From Archangium_A sp035910535 (GTDB lineage: Bacteria; Myxococcota; Myxococcia; Myxococcales; Myxococcaceae): a DNA stretch of 64,000 nucleotides. The stretch covers positions 62,001-126,000 of the forward strand of contig JAMHXF010000042.1 in NCBI GenBank assembly GCA_035910535.1, written 5' to 3'. Below, one piece after another: positions 36,332 to 46,125 of this stretch; positions within the stretch are counted from its first letter, which is position 1; the number at the start of each line of letters is the position of its first letter. Below the pieces are notes generated by a model. The model saw nothing but the letters and a program-made list of their open reading frames with translations, ran no database searches and was not told the origin of the DNA. The position numbers and the translations under genes were made by a program.

Positions 36332-39154
36332 TTAGCGGCGATATCTGCGGCGTCGCAGCAATGCCAATACGCCAACCCACACCGGGAGCACGATTCCGCT
36401 CAGGCCTGAGCAGCCGCAGCGTCGAACGGGCGTTCTCTCAACGAATTCGTACGAGACGACCTCGCCGTTCAAAGTGACGAGCGGCGGAGAGACGCGGCCA
36501 CCGAGAAGAACAGCCCCCGCGTGAAACCGAAGCTCCGTCGTGCTGGTTGCAGGCACCGAAACGCCGCTCACGCGGAAGCCTGTTTCGGTCTTCTCAATCG
36601 GCGTCGGTACGCCGTCGATGGTGACGCTGTCTGCGGCGACGCTCGTCATCGAGAACTCCACGACGAGCCCGTCGACGCCACACGCCTGATCGTTGCGGAG
36701 CGACGCGACGATCACCCGACCGTCTTCTTCGCGCTGGAGCACCGGCTCGCTGCGGAGCCCAATGTCGATGAATGGGTTGACGCCGACCGTGAGGCTGCGC
36801 GTTTCGGTCACCACGTTCGCGCCGCCACCGTTCGCCGTGAACTCGAGCACCAGGGTCTGACCGACGCTGCTGAAGTCGCGGGCCGCCAACTGAAGAGGCA
36901 CGACAGCGCCGGTGCCGACGTTCATTTCGACTTCAGGCCCGGAGATCACCCGCCACGAAACATCGGCGCCGAGGCAGCTGCCGTCGACCGGGAGCAACGT
37001 GGCGTTCGTCGGTTCCTGCGCATCGCAGACCGCCACCACACGTTCGACATCGAGAGCGCCGATGGCCACGGGGGTAGCCGTCGTCGTGACGAGCTCGCGG
37101 GCCTCTGCGCCGGTGAAGCCACCGTCTTCGAACAACTGCGCGACGACCTCGTACGCACCACCCGCGCAGCCACCGGGAATCGCGAGCGACCAGGCCCCGG
37201 GAGAAGTGAAAGTGCCGCTCGCGATCGCTGCGCTGTCTTCGTTGATCGTCACGTGAGCCGAGGTCACGCGCTGGCTCATGCACGCCGCAGTGAATTCTGT
37301 GGAGCCGCTGGCGACTCCAGCGCTCGCCGACGCCACCAGTGAAAACGGAGTCGCAGCGTTCAACGGCTCGACAGACGAACGAACGTCGACGACCAACACG
37401 CCCGCATCGGAGACCCGGTTGAACTGCTCGCCAACCACCACACGACGCGCGAACGCCACCACCTGGCCGCGTTCGCACTGCGCAGTCGCGTCAATGCGCA
37501 GACCGCCATCGACCGGCGTCGCAGACACAGCGCCAGCGTCGACCTCCCACAGCAACGTCGTGCCGGGGAAGCCAGCCGCCGAGGCGCAGACGTGCGCGGC
37601 ATTCTCGGGCGTCCAGATCACCGACGTGCCCCCGTCTTGAATCGCGTTCTGCGCGAAGACCGGTGCTTCCGGCGCGCCCCACGGCACGACCGAGACGACC
37701 TGCGTCGTCTGCGAGGTCGCCGGCACGCCAGCGCTCCACGTCGCCGTGGCCGTCACGGTGAGGCTCGCATTCAGGCTGCACTCATTCGCGGGCGGCGTCA
37801 GTGAGAACAGGGCACCGCTCCCGACGCCGCCAGCGCTCGTGCTCCACGCGATCGTCGCGCTCACACAGCCGCCGTCGACGCTCGCCGCGAACGGCACCTG
37901 CGCACCTCCAGCGAGAACCATCGAAGGGCCGGAGATCTCCAGCGCGCCTCGCGAAGTCGAGCTCAACGCCACCTGCTGCGTCGTCGAGAACAATCCGTCG
38001 CGCGCGGTGACCTCCAGCGTCGCCGTGCAGCTGTTGCCGGGGAAGGTGACGTCGACCTCTCCTCCATTGAGCGCGCCGCCGTCGCTGGTGATCGTCGCTC
38101 CCGGAGCGCTCCACGTGATGAACACCGGGTCGCCATCGTCGTCACCGGCGTCGGCAGAGAAGTGAATCGACTGCCCTGACGGCACCGACGTCACTCCAAC
38201 TGTCGGCGCGTGCGCGTTTTCATAGAGCCACACGGCACCCGCTGACGTCACGCCCGCGCACCACTTCGCGTCGAGACACGACACGCGCCCGTCGAGCAAC
38301 GGAGCGCCGGTTCGCACCACCCACGTCGAGCCCACGTGCATCGGATCCGGGAGCGGAGAGAGCACGACGCCGGTCGCCGTCGAGACGAGCCCAACTTCAC
38401 CCGCGAACGCGACTCGTCGCGCCGTCAGCCCGGCAGGGATCACTGGCGTCTCGAGCACGGGACTTCGGTAGTCACGGAACAACGACACCGCGCCCGCGCT
38501 GGTGACTGCGAGCAACGCGGGGCTCCCAGCAAGAGCGAACGGCACGACGTCGATGCACGCTGGCGCTCCAGCGACGCTCACAGGCGCGCCGCCATCAACG
38601 CTCACGCGCAGCCCGTTGACGCCACTGGCAGAGAGCGCGGCGTAGTCGACGCCGTCGATGGTCACCGCGCCAAGGCTTCGCGCGCTCGCCGGTTGAATGA
38701 TGCCGGTGCCCTGAAGCGCCCAGCCGGTGGTGAGGTCTTCCGTCGTGATCAGCTGCACGGTCGAACCAGAGACCAGGGTCGCCACCCCGCGATCGCCGAG
38801 CGATCGATAGGCGCCACCGGGCAGCGAGCCGTTCAACGTGACGGTCGACCCACACCCTGCCGAGAACTGAATCTCGCTCGGGCTCACCGACGTGAGCGCC
38901 GACAGACACGCGCCGCTCATGCCCGCCCCGACGAAGCCGTTGGGCGCAGCGATCGACATGAGCTGAACGACGCCCCCGTCATTCAGCGCCTGCCACGCAA
39001 CCGCAGACGCATTCGCACCGACCGCGCTCGTCACCACGAGCCCCGCGTCGACGACGACCACATCAGCCGGTGTCCCCGTCACCGACCCGAGCTGTCGCCA
39101 GCCCGCGAACGCGAGCGTCGGCAACAACAGCATGAGGATCATCGCAGCGCGCAT
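36332..39154 (-). CDS. Large secreted protein with MYXO-CTERM-like C-terminal sorting tail
   Basis: 940 residues from the ATG at 39154, which overlaps the stop of the barrel gene (TGATG). Residues 1-18 are a signal peptide. Residues 20-330 read as a beta-propeller-like region (GGAYRSLGDRGVATLVSG, then RRVAFAGEVGLVS). Residues 335-800 are Ig-like or PKD-like sandwiches (HFSADAGDDDGDPVFITWSAPG) with paired Cys. The last 28 residues are RRCGCSG, a hydrophobic helix (VLPVWVGVLALL) and RRRRYRR: the three-part MYXO-CTERM sorting signal. The product should be processed at the Cys and attached to the outer membrane. Neighbour order argues it works with the outer-membrane barrel encoded just upstream. 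Confidence 0.8.
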   Translation of the reverse strand: MRAAMILMLLLPTLAFAGWRQLGSVTGTPADVVVVDAGLVVTSAVGANASAVAWQALNDGGVVQLMSIAAPNGFVGAGMSGACLSALTSVSPSEIQFSAGCGSTVTLNGSLPGGAYRSLGDRGVATLVSGSTVQLITTEDLTTGWALQGTGIIQPASARSLGAVTIDGVDYAALSASGVNGLRVSVDGGAPVSVAGAPACIDVVPFALAGSPALLAVTSAGAVSLFRDYRSPVLETPVIPAGLTARRVAFAGEVGLVSTATGVVLSPLPDPMHVGSTWVVRTGAPLLDGRVSCLDAKWCAGVTSAGAVWLYENAHAPTVGVTSVPSGQSIHFSADAGDDDGDPVFITWSAPGATITSDGGALNGGEVDVTFPGNSCTATLEVTARDGLFSTTQQVALSSTSRGALEISGPSMVLAGGAQVPFAASVDGGCVSATIAWSTSAGGVGSGALFSLTPPANECSLNASLTVTATATWSAGVPATSQTTQVVSVVPWGAPEAPVFAQNAIQDGGTSVIWTPENAAHVCASAAGFPGTTLLWEVDAGAVSATPVDGGLRIDATAQCERGQVVAFARRVVVGEQFNRVSDAGVLVVDVRSSVEPLNAATPFSLVASASAGVASGSTEFTAACMSQRVTSAHVTINEDSAAIASGTFTSPGAWSLAIPGGCAGGAYEVVAQLFEDGGFTGAEARELVTTTATPVAIGALDVERVVAVCDAQEPTNATLLPVDGSCLGADVSWRVISGPEVEMNVGTGAVVPLQLAARDFSSVGQTLVLEFTANGGGANVVTETRSLTVGVNPFIDIGLRSEPVLQREEDGRVIVASLRNDQACGVDGLVVEFSMTSVAADSVTIDGVPTPIEKTETGFRVSGVSVPATSTTELRFHAGAVLLGGRVSPPLVTLNGEVVSYEFVERTPVRRCGCSGLSGIVLPVWVGVLALLRRRRYRR

Positions 39155-42100
39155 CAGTAGCTGACCTCCGTGCGCAGGTAGACGCGATCTCTCGACGCGG
39201 TGGCGCCCATGTCCAGCCCCGTGCCCGAGAACCCGAACGCGTTGTAGCCAGCGCCGACGAAGAACCGATGATCGAAGCGGTAGCCCACTTCACCGCGTAG
39301 CGACGCCCATGAGCCACCGTCGGGAGACATCGAGCGCGCCGCGACCTCTGCTGCGACCTCGAGCCCTTCCCAGATGCGCACCGACGGCCGCACCGACGCC
39401 GAGAGGATCGGCCCGAGCTGCGTGAAGCCGAGGTGCCCGCCCGCGCCGACCGCGAGGCGATCTCCGATGCGCAACGTGGGCAGCAACGAGACGACATGAA
39501 GTCGCTGCTCGAACGACGCCGACCAGTCCTGCTTGTACGCATAGCGCGCCAGCACCGCGCCGCTGCTGAAGCGCCACGCGATCGCCGCCGTGGCGTCGAC
39601 CGAACGACCGACGAGCAGTGAGTCTTTCGACGAGTGTGTCCACAACGCGCGCGCAGTCAGCGACACGTCACGATGAACGCGCCACTCGCCGCCGCCGGTC
39701 GCTACGAATTGCCGCAGCGGGCTCGCCCCCTGCTCGTCACGAACCTCACCGCGCGCAAAAACGCGGAGCGTCTCCCACTCGAGCGCGGCCGTGAGGCCAC
39801 CAGCGTGTCGAACGACGTCAGGGCCCAGGCCGTCGAGCGCGCGAGCGCCGTTCTCGTAGCGCGCAGAGATCGTGAACGCGTCGTCGATGCGCTGAGTCAT
39901 GCCCACCGCGCGCGCCATCCGAAGCCCGTCGACGTCTGCTGACGAGACGTCTTCCACGAAGACCGCAGTGTCGGCGTCGACCTGTTGACGAACCCCGGTG
40001 ACGAGCCGTCGCTCTCCCGTGCCCGGCGCGTCGGCGTCGATCGACTGCACGCCGTACCAGGTCTCATTGCCGCGCGAATACGCGACGGTGCCCCACACCT
40101 GCGGTCCGAGCGCCGGGCCCCAACCGCCGCGCAGCCCGATCTCCACGGAGCGCACCGGCTTCACGTCGACCCCGACGCTCGCGAACGTGAGCTCCATGCC
40201 GCCCAGACTGAGGAGTTGCTGGCGATACCCCGCGCGGAGCTGCAGCCACTCGTTCAAGCGGTAGCGACCAGCGAGCCCCAGCGTGAACCCGCCGCGCGGG
40301 CCTTCACCAGTGAACGTCTGCTCGAACTCGCGCGCCTCGAGCCGAAGGCCCCACGTCGGACTCTCGTAACCGACACCACCGCCGAGCGTTCGCCCCGTGA
40401 CCCGCGCACCCGAGAACGGCGCTCGAGGGTCGGGCATGTCTCGGTAGTCGGCGAGCAACGCGACGACGACCGGGCCCAGCGGTTGCTCACCACGCAACGA
40501 GAGCTGCTGCAGCGCGCCGACCTGCGCGATGTCTTCGAAGCCGGCCTGTCTCCACCTCCACGCCGCGTCCCACGAGCCTTTGCCGAAGAGCCCTTTGCTT
40601 CGCGCGCGCACCGTCACGCCGAGGCCCGAGCTGTCGAACGCGGAAACCGGCGCGAGCTGCCGCGTCAGGCCGCCGTCACGCGAGAACGCGAGGCCTCTCA
40701 CCGAGCCCTGGCTGTACGCCGCTTCTGCTGACAACAACACCGGGCCCAGCTTCGCTTCGGCTGCGCCGCGGTAGAGCCCATAGCCAACTTCACGAAACGC
40801 AGAGCCCGACAACGTGACGGGCCCCAGACGTCCGCGCAGCTCTGCCGCGAGCACACCGTCAGTGGAAACTCCGGAGTCGAGATATTCGTAGTCGATCACC
40901 AGCACCGCCACGACGCCCGCAGTCAGCGGGTCGCTCTGCAGCAACGAGTCGCTCGCGTAGAAAGAGAGCGGGCGCGCGAGCAGCACACGGCCGCTGAAGG
41001 GTTCGATCGTGTAGTCGCGCAGCCGCTGAAGATGAACGTCGCGCACCGGAAGCTGAGTGACCGCGTCGCGCCACTCGACACGCAGCGCCTCACTGCCTTG
41101 AACCACCGGTGACTTCGCGAGGAAGAACAGGCTCCCGCCAGTGCTCTCGAAGCGCTCGTGCATCTGCCGACGAACCATGGCGCTCATCGCGTCGTCCTGA
41201 CTCGGCGCGGCGACACCACGCAGCTCGAGACCGAACGGCGTGTCGTCAGTCGGCGTCTTCAGTTTCAAGAACGCGCCCTGCACCGCGCGGTGACTGCGGC
41301 CAACGTCGGCCTTCGCCTGAAACCAGCGCGCGCTGCCGAAGCCGAGGCTCCCCCAACCTTCACGCGAGAGTTCGACGCGCAGCCGCCCCTCTGACGGGTT
41401 CGACGCGACCGTCGCCGAGTCGTCGGCCCACGCGGTTTGATTCCGCATCGGGTCGAGCTGGCGTTCGAACACGTCGAGGCGTCTGGCGCGCAGCACGGCA
41501 CCTGTCGAAAGCACCGACACGTCGACATCGCGGAGATCGATCTCGGCGCCCAGCTTGAAGCCCGCGAAGGACGCGCGCGCCGCCGCAGCGCCGCGCCCAA
41601 AGACCGTGAAGGCGCCGGTGCGTACGTCGAGGTTCGCTTGCAGATCGAGCAGGCCCACCAACGTGAGGCCACTCGAGCCCGCGCGCTGGAGCTCGAGTCG
41701 CGTACCGCCCACTTCAATCGTCGCCTCATCACCGACGACTTCGCGCGAGGCACGCCCCTGCGCGTCGAGCGGCACGTCAGCGTCGTTCACCTTCAACGCG
41801 ATGCCTGGTGGAAGTTCTGCTTGCAGCGCTGCGCCCGCGAGCCAACTGATGGCCCCCGCAGGTTCGAGCCCGCTGGGAATGATGAGCGTGCTGCCGTTGC
41901 GGTGCACAAGTTCGAGCCGATGCGTCCACAGACGCACGGAACCCGCGCGCGACGCGGAGATCACGAAGCGATTGGCGCCCTCCTGCAACGAGACCCACGC
42001 GCGCCCGTCTGCAGCGGGCTGACCTGCGATCGACAACGACTCGCCGTCGGGCACCACGAAGACCAATTCGTACTCGAGGCCCGTCGTGCGCCGCAGTGAC

Positions 42101-42519
42101 GGCAACTCCGGCGCGAGCTCCACCGAGCGCGACGTCACGCGACGAATCGCGAAGTCGACGTACACCGCGCCACCCATCGGCAGCTCGAACGTCGTGCCGC
42201 GCTCTGCGCCGGCCCATTCTCCGACCAACGTCGACGCGTCGATCTTGAGGCGGTGACGACCGGGCTGCAGTCGTCCACCGGCGAAGTTGTCGGCCGTGCG
42301 CGCCGAAACCGCCGCGAGGTGAAAGCGGCCGTCGCGATCCGTCAGCGCTTCGAGCCCCGTCTCGAGCAGCACGCGGGCCGCTGCGACTCCCGGCTCTTCG
42401 CTGCTGCAGCGCGCGTCACCGTCGAGATCTTCACACACGCGACCGACGATCACGCCATCATCGAACTGGCTCGTCGGCGCCTGCGAAGCGAGCAACGCAA
42501 GGAGCGCCGTGGCGATCAC
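39154..42519 (-). CDS. Outer-membrane beta-barrel protein with SdrD B-like N-terminal domain
   Basis: 1,121 residues from a GTG at 42519 overlapping the previous stop (GTGA). After a signal peptide, residues 20-105 form an SdrD B-like calcium-binding domain (GRVCEDLDGDARCSSEEPGVAAARVLLETG...TDRDGRFHL). Residues 110-300 form a periplasmic beta region. From about 300 to the end, alternating polar and hydrophobic strands with aromatic girdles, such as GLRLEAREFEQTF and FDHRFFVGAGYNAFGF, indicate a large barrel. The protein ends in LRTEVSY, an aromatic terminus of the sort recognised by BamA. No TonB box or plug was seen. It is the likely translocation or anchoring element for the surface proteins encoded around it. 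Confidence 0.8.
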   Translation of the reverse strand: MIATALLALLASQAPTSQFDDGVIVGRVCEDLDGDARCSSEEPGVAAARVLLETGLEALTDRDGRFHLAAVSARTADNFAGGRLQPGRHRLKIDASTLVGEWAGAERGTTFELPMGGAVYVDFAIRRVTSRSVELAPELPSLRRTTGLEYELVFVVPDGESLSIAGQPAADGRAWVSLQEGANRFVISASRAGSVRLWTHRLELVHRNGSTLIIPSGLEPAGAISWLAGAALQAELPPGIALKVNDADVPLDAQGRASREVVGDEATIEVGGTRLELQRAGSSGLTLVGLLDLQANLDVRTGAFTVFGRGAAAARASFAGFKLGAEIDLRDVDVSVLSTGAVLRARRLDVFERQLDPMRNQTAWADDSATVASNPSEGRLRVELSREGWGSLGFGSARWFQAKADVGRSHRAVQGAFLKLKTPTDDTPFGLELRGVAAPSQDDAMSAMVRRQMHERFESTGGSLFFLAKSPVVQGSEALRVEWRDAVTQLPVRDVHLQRLRDYTIEPFSGRVLLARPLSFYASDSLLQSDPLTAGVVAVLVIDYEYLDSGVSTDGVLAAELRGRLGPVTLSGSAFREVGYGLYRGAAEAKLGPVLLSAEAAYSQGSVRGLAFSRDGGLTRQLAPVSAFDSSGLGVTVRARSKGLFGKGSWDAAWRWRQAGFEDIAQVGALQQLSLRGEQPLGPVVVALLADYRDMPDPRAPFSGARVTGRTLGGGVGYESPTWGLRLEAREFEQTFTGEGPRGGFTLGLAGRYRLNEWLQLRAGYRQQLLSLGGMELTFASVGVDVKPVRSVEIGLRGGWGPALGPQVWGTVAYSRGNETWYGVQSIDADAPGTGERRLVTGVRQQVDADTAVFVEDVSSADVDGLRMARAVGMTQRIDDAFTISARYENGARALDGLGPDVVRHAGGLTAALEWETLRVFARGEVRDEQGASPLRQFVATGGGEWRVHRDVSLTARALWTHSSKDSLLVGRSVDATAAIAWRFSSGAVLARYAYKQDWSASFEQRLHVVSLLPTLRIGDRLAVGAGGHLGFTQLGPILSASVRPSVRIWEGLEVAAEVAARSMSPDGGSWASLRGEVGYRFDHRFFVGAGYNAFGFSGTGLDMGATASRDRVYLRTEVSY

Positions 42520-44096
42520 GGCGCGCGCTCCACGACCGCAGTCACGCGCGATGCGACGTCGGTGATCGACACCAACCCGGCGCCATACTGTTCACGCGAC
42601 TTGCCCTGACTCACGGCGCGGCGTGAACCTGAGCCGGCGCGAATTTCGACTTCACGCCCATCGACGAGCTCGCCGTCGCCCGTCTCGAGCCACCACTCGA
42701 AGTCTGCCGCTGCACGCGCGACACGTATGTTCACCGGCGGCGCCGGCACGACCACCACCGTGATGCGCGCCTCTGCGCCGTTCGGCGACGACGCTTCAGC
42801 ACGAATGCCCGGCCACTCGGCGTGAGTCAGCTCACGTGCGTCGGCTCCGAGTCGCGCGGTGCCGTCGGCGCCAGTCGTGACGATCGACGCGCCCGACTGC
42901 AGTTTCTGATTCGGCACCGGCAGCCCGGAGAGATCGACGACTTGAGCCACCCTCGCAGCTCCCTCCTTCCACACCAGCAGTCGCGCCGGCTCACGCCCCC
43001 ACGGCCCCGCTGCGAAAACGACGAGTTCACGAGCGCCCGGCGCCTCCGTCGTCGGCACCTTCCAACGTAGCGCTGCGACACCTTCTGCGTCGGTCGTCGC
43101 GGCTTCGAAGCCTGACGCAGTCACGAGCGCGCCCGCCAACGGCCGCCCGAGTTGATCGCTCGCGCGCACGCGCACCGCCCACGTGGAGCCCTGATGCACG
43201 ACACGATCTTCACCTTCGACCTCGAGCGTGCGCACGGGCCCTTGCGACAGTGTGAGCGAGAGCGCCTCATTCGAATCGACGGCGCCCTGCTTCCACGTCG
43301 CGAGCAGCGTCTCGGAGCCGGCGCCGAGTTCCTTCGGCGCGGTCCACGTCCACTCTTGAACTCCATCGCCGAGTTCACGCGCGCTGCTCCACGCGCCGCG
43401 ACCTGCCTTCCACTGAACCTTCGCGCCCTTCGTGGCTGCGCCGAACTTGTCCGACGACGCACACAACACGCGCGCCTTCGACACGCCGTCGGCGGGCAAC
43501 GTCGTCGGGGTCGCCACACATGCGAGCTGATCGACGCGAGGCAGCAACAGGTCCAACGTCGTCGAACGTCGATTTCCGACACGGTCGACGGTGATGGTCT
43601 TGCCGACGCCGTAGCCGGGCGGCACCACCACTGGCAGCCGAAACGAGCCGTCGCCCGAAGCGCGAACCGGGCCGAACGTCTGCGCGCCGAGCGTCAGGCG
43701 AACTTCAGCGCCCGGCTCCGCGCGACCCGGCACTTCGACAGCGCTGGCCATGGGCACGCGCAGCACGCCGAAGGCACCTTCGACCGACTGAGGGTGTGGC
43801 CACGGCGCGAACGCGACAATGATCGCCACCTCCGGAGCGCGCGTCGCCGGGAGCACGAAGCGCGCGCGGAAGCGACCTGGCCCGGTTCTCTCGATGCGAT
43901 CGATCGACCCGACGCTCGCGCGCAACACGGGAGGCGCAGGACGATCGACTCCGCCGATGACGATCTCCAACGCGGCTTCGGTGTCGCGGCCCTTCACCGG
44001 CTCAGCAGGCGTCAGTTGCAGCGCGATGTTCTGCGCGAACGAAGCCCCGGCCGTCAGCAGCACGATCGCGAAACCGAGGAGCCGACCGCCACGCAT
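42516..44096 (-). CDS. Secreted protein with invasin-like Ig repeats
   Basis: 526 residues starting directly at the stop of the upstream gene (TGAATG). Residues 1-21 are a signal peptide ending Ser-Phe-Ala-Gln. The rest is a chain of bacterial Ig-like units of about 90 residues: LPADGVSKARVLCASSDKFGAATKGAKVQWKAGRG, then VRVRASDQLGRPLAGALVTASGFEAATTDAEGVAALRW, the classic Big-1 (invasin/intimin) pattern of 'D..G.pv.ga.V......a..TD..G.a...w'. Big-1 proteins are passengers of outer-membrane barrels, and a barrel gene follows immediately here, in a separate chain. It may bind the barrel or be exported by it. Confidence 0.78.
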   Translation of the reverse strand: MRGGRLLGFAIVLLTAGASFAQNIALQLTPAEPVKGRDTEAALEIVIGGVDRPAPPVLRASVGSIDRIERTGPGRFRARFVLPATRAPEVAIIVAFAPWPHPQSVEGAFGVLRVPMASAVEVPGRAEPGAEVRLTLGAQTFGPVRASGDGSFRLPVVVPPGYGVGKTITVDRVGNRRSTTLDLLLPRVDQLACVATPTTLPADGVSKARVLCASSDKFGAATKGAKVQWKAGRGAWSSARELGDGVQEWTWTAPKELGAGSETLLATWKQGAVDSNEALSLTLSQGPVRTLEVEGEDRVVHQGSTWAVRVRASDQLGRPLAGALVTASGFEAATTDAEGVAALRWKVPTTEAPGARELVVFAAGPWGREPARLLVWKEGAARVAQVVDLSGLPVPNQKLQSGASIVTTGADGTARLGADARELTHAEWPGIRAEASSPNGAEARITVVVVPAPPVNIRVARAAADFEWWLETGDGELVDGREVEIRAGSGSRRAVSQGKSREQYGAGLVSITDVASRVTAVVERAP

Positions 44097-45845
44097 TCAG
44101 CGCGGCAGCTTATGTCGCTCCAGTCGAGACACGACCCGAATCGCCGACGGGCGCCGAGCCAGCAACAGCACGAACGCGAGCATCGCGAACATCGGCACCG
44201 CAGCGCTGCTCGTGCTCGAGCAACCACCGTGGTGCGGCGTCGGGTGCGGAGGCGCAGTGGGCGGCAGCGGCGGGTTCGACGGCGGAGGGCTCCCCGACGC
44301 GGGGCAGAGTTCAGCGAGCGTCACGCGCACCTTCGTCTGCTGTTTCCGGCTGTCACCTTCGTGGACGTGCAGGCGCGCACGACGCGCGGTGATTGCAACG
44401 CCAGCGACCCACTGGTTCGTCGCCGTGCCACCCGCGTGGCCGTCGTCGACCTCTTCATCATCGTCAGAGTCGCGGCTGCGATCGGCCCGGTTGCAGCCAC
44501 CACCGCCGCCACCATTGCTGTGCCCGTGACCATCGAGCGTGCAGCGGCTGAACACGTAGCGCGAGGCATCGGCGAGCTCGGCCGCCGTGCGCGGGTGCGC
44601 CTTGCGCGAGCCGCCGACGTACTTGCAGGTCACCGTGTCGTTGCCGACCTCGAAGCTCAGGTACGCCGTCTTGTTGCCGGAGTTGCCGGCGATCACCGGC
44701 AGCTCCGCCGGAATCGCGAACGTCATGGCAGGCGTCAGCGCTTCGTTGTCGTCGTACCAACGCGAAGGCGAATACGTGCGCGAGGCCTCGAGCACCACCG
44801 AGCGCGGCGTGCAGGTGCCGGGCACCGGAGGCAGCGTGAACGTCGCCCCGAAGATGTCGTAGTTCGCCGCGTTCACCACTTCGGTCGCCTGCCACACCAC
44901 GCGAACGTCGCCGTTGGGCAGCACAGTGATGTCGTTGAGCGACTCGTTGGTGTCGGGCGTGTCGGTGATCTGGAAGACGCGGTTGCTCGTCAGCTCGACG
45001 ACGTAGAGATCGCTGCGGAGGTTGCTCGCGAGGCGGCCCTCGAAGGCGACCAGGTTTCCACGGATCGACGGGTTGTATTGAGCGCCGGGCAGCTCGATGA
45101 CTGTTTCGGTGCCGCCGTTGACGGGCACCACCACGAGATCTGAAGGCCCCGGGTTCGCGGCATCGTCACGCTGAAAGACGACGAGCGTGCCGTTGGTGTC
45201 GGCGAGCGTGTCGCGCCTCGGCGCCGCGGAGACGACGTCGATGTCCCACGAGGGGCCGTTGCGGCGCGCGGCGTAGATCTGACACGAGCTGCCAGTGACG
45301 CAGCCTTCCCAGACGACGACGTTGCCGTCAGGCGAGACCGCGGGGTTCTGATCGTAGATGGCGTCGTTGGTCAGCTGCGTGAGCGAGTTGTCGCCAAGGT
45401 TCAGCACCATCACGTCGCCGGCCATGACGTTGGTCGAGTAGTCGATGAACGCCGCCGTCTGGGCCCCGAGCCCGACGCCGAAGCGGTTGGTGTTGGGGGC
45501 CGGCGCGAGCTCCGTCAGGGTGCCGCTCGCCACGTCGAACAGCATGATCGCGTTCTTGTCGGTGACGCGCGTGAAGACGATGCGCTCACGGTCGATGTCG
45601 CTGAGCAGGTCGACGGCGCCCACCGGCGCGGGGATCGCCGAGTCGGTGGCGGTCGAGAACCGGTAGTAGCGAATCTGATCGCTGGTGCTGTTGTTCGAAT
45701 ACGCAGCGAGGTCGCCGTCGACGTGGGGGTCGAACTGATCGCCTGGCTGGTTGTTGATGGTGACGCGCGTCGGCGTCAACACGCCACCGTTGATCGGCGT
45801 CACCGAGAGCAGCACAGAGACGAGCGGTACCAGACTCAAGCCCAT
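44097..45845 (-). CDS. Secreted beta-propeller protein with MYXO-CTERM-like tail, first gene of surface operon
   Basis: 582 residues from the ATG at 45845, which has a GGGAGG ribosome site eight bases upstream. After a signal peptide, residues 25-330 contain TolB/PD40-type repeats: ISDxD-like 'iDRERIVFTR', TNDAIYDQNPAVSPDGNVVVWEG, 'TPDTNESLNDITVLPNGDVRVVW'. Residues 350-520 form a second domain with four Cys and a Gly/His-rich insert. The last 45 residues have GGCSSTSS, a hydrophobic segment (MFAMLAFVLLLA) and a basic tail, resembling a MYXO-CTERM signal, although the tail is longer than usual. It opens a co-directional chain of six genes with touching or nearly touching ends. A structured leader and promoter lie upstream. 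Confidence 0.78.
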   Translation of the reverse strand: MGLSLVPLVSVLLSVTPINGGVLTPTRVTINNQPGDQFDPHVDGDLAAYSNNSTSDQIRYYRFSTATDSAIPAPVGAVDLLSDIDRERIVFTRVTDKNAIMLFDVASGTLTELAPAPNTNRFGVGLGAQTAAFIDYSTNVMAGDVMVLNLGDNSLTQLTNDAIYDQNPAVSPDGNVVVWEGCVTGSSCQIYAARRNGPSWDIDVVSAAPRRDTLADTNGTLVVFQRDDAANPGPSDLVVVPVNGGTETVIELPGAQYNPSIRGNLVAFEGRLASNLRSDLYVVELTSNRVFQITDTPDTNESLNDITVLPNGDVRVVWQATEVVNAANYDIFGATFTLPPVPGTCTPRSVVLEASRTYSPSRWYDDNEALTPAMTFAIPAELPVIAGNSGNKTAYLSFEVGNDTVTCKYVGGSRKAHPRTAAELADASRYVFSRCTLDGHGHSNGGGGGGCNRADRSRDSDDDEEVDDGHAGGTATNQWVAGVAITARRARLHVHEGDSRKQQTKVRVTLAELCPASGSPPPSNPPLPPTAPPHPTPHHGGCSSTSSAAVPMFAMLAFVLLLARRPSAIRVVSRLERHKLPR

Positions 45846-45888
45846 CGCGACCTCCCGCCGGCGGCCTGCCCGGCACAGCAAGTCTCGC

Positions 45889-46022
45889 GATCAGGGCACG
45901 AAATGACCTTTCGGCCACTCGCTTCTCCTGGAGACCACGGCCGACCGCTTCGTTCACCAACCACAACGAAGTGAGGCCCCACGGTTTTGCGACGCCGGGT
46001 TTTCCCCGGGTGTGCCCTGATC
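45889..46022 (-). promoter_or_regulatory. Structured leader RNA candidate upstream of the surface operon
   Basis: GATCAGGGCAC (45889-45899) and GTGCCCTGATC (46012-46022) are perfectly complementary and enclose 112 bases. Inside are three more hairpins: TCGGCC/GGCCGA (45911-45916 and 45939-45944), CTTCGTT/AACGAAG (45948-45954 and 45965-45971) and CCGGG/CCCGG (45995-45999 and 46005-46009). Together these fit a closing stem with a multi-branched junction. A minus-strand promoter at 46043-46071 would place the whole element in the 5' leader, ending 43 bases before the start codon at 45845. Blocks in transcript order (CAGGGCAcACC, hairpin with GAAAA loop, CGCAAAaCC, GGCC) recall GEMM-type cyclic-di-GMP riboswitches, but the 3' half of that motif is not seen. 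The class is unassigned. Confidence 0.5.
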
Positions 46023-46042
46023 AGGAGACGGTGTTCGTCAGG

Positions 46043-46071
46043 AGGATACGGACGCCACGTCGAAGACGCAA
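46043..46071 (-). promoter_or_regulatory. Promoter of the surface operon
   Basis: On the minus strand TTGCGT (46066-46071), a 17-base spacer and TATCCT (46043-46048) fit a sigma-70 promoter well for this genome. Transcription would start near 46036 and produce a leader of about 190 bases. Confidence 0.55.
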
Positions 46072-46080
46072 ACACACCTC

Positions 46081-46108
46081 TTGCGACACGCGGCGTGGTT
46101 GTTGTAAC
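46081..46108 (+). promoter_or_regulatory. Promoter of the tRNA-Met gene
   Basis: TTGCGA (46081-46086), 16 bases and TGTAAC (46103-46108). Transcription would begin about 10 bases before the mature tRNA. It is back to back with the surface operon promoter. Confidence 0.45.
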
Positions 46109-46125
46109 TGCCCGCGCGACTTCAT

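Noticed and set aside
43152..45143. 663-codon plus-strand open frame
   Set aside because: Low-complexity Arg-rich translation opposite two genes with clear secretion signals and family motifs.
45889..46022. Confident assignment of the leader to the GEMM cyclic-di-GMP riboswitch class
   Set aside because: Only part of the consensus words occur, the CAGGGCA block is inside the closing stem, and the GGUUACCG-type 3' half is missing.
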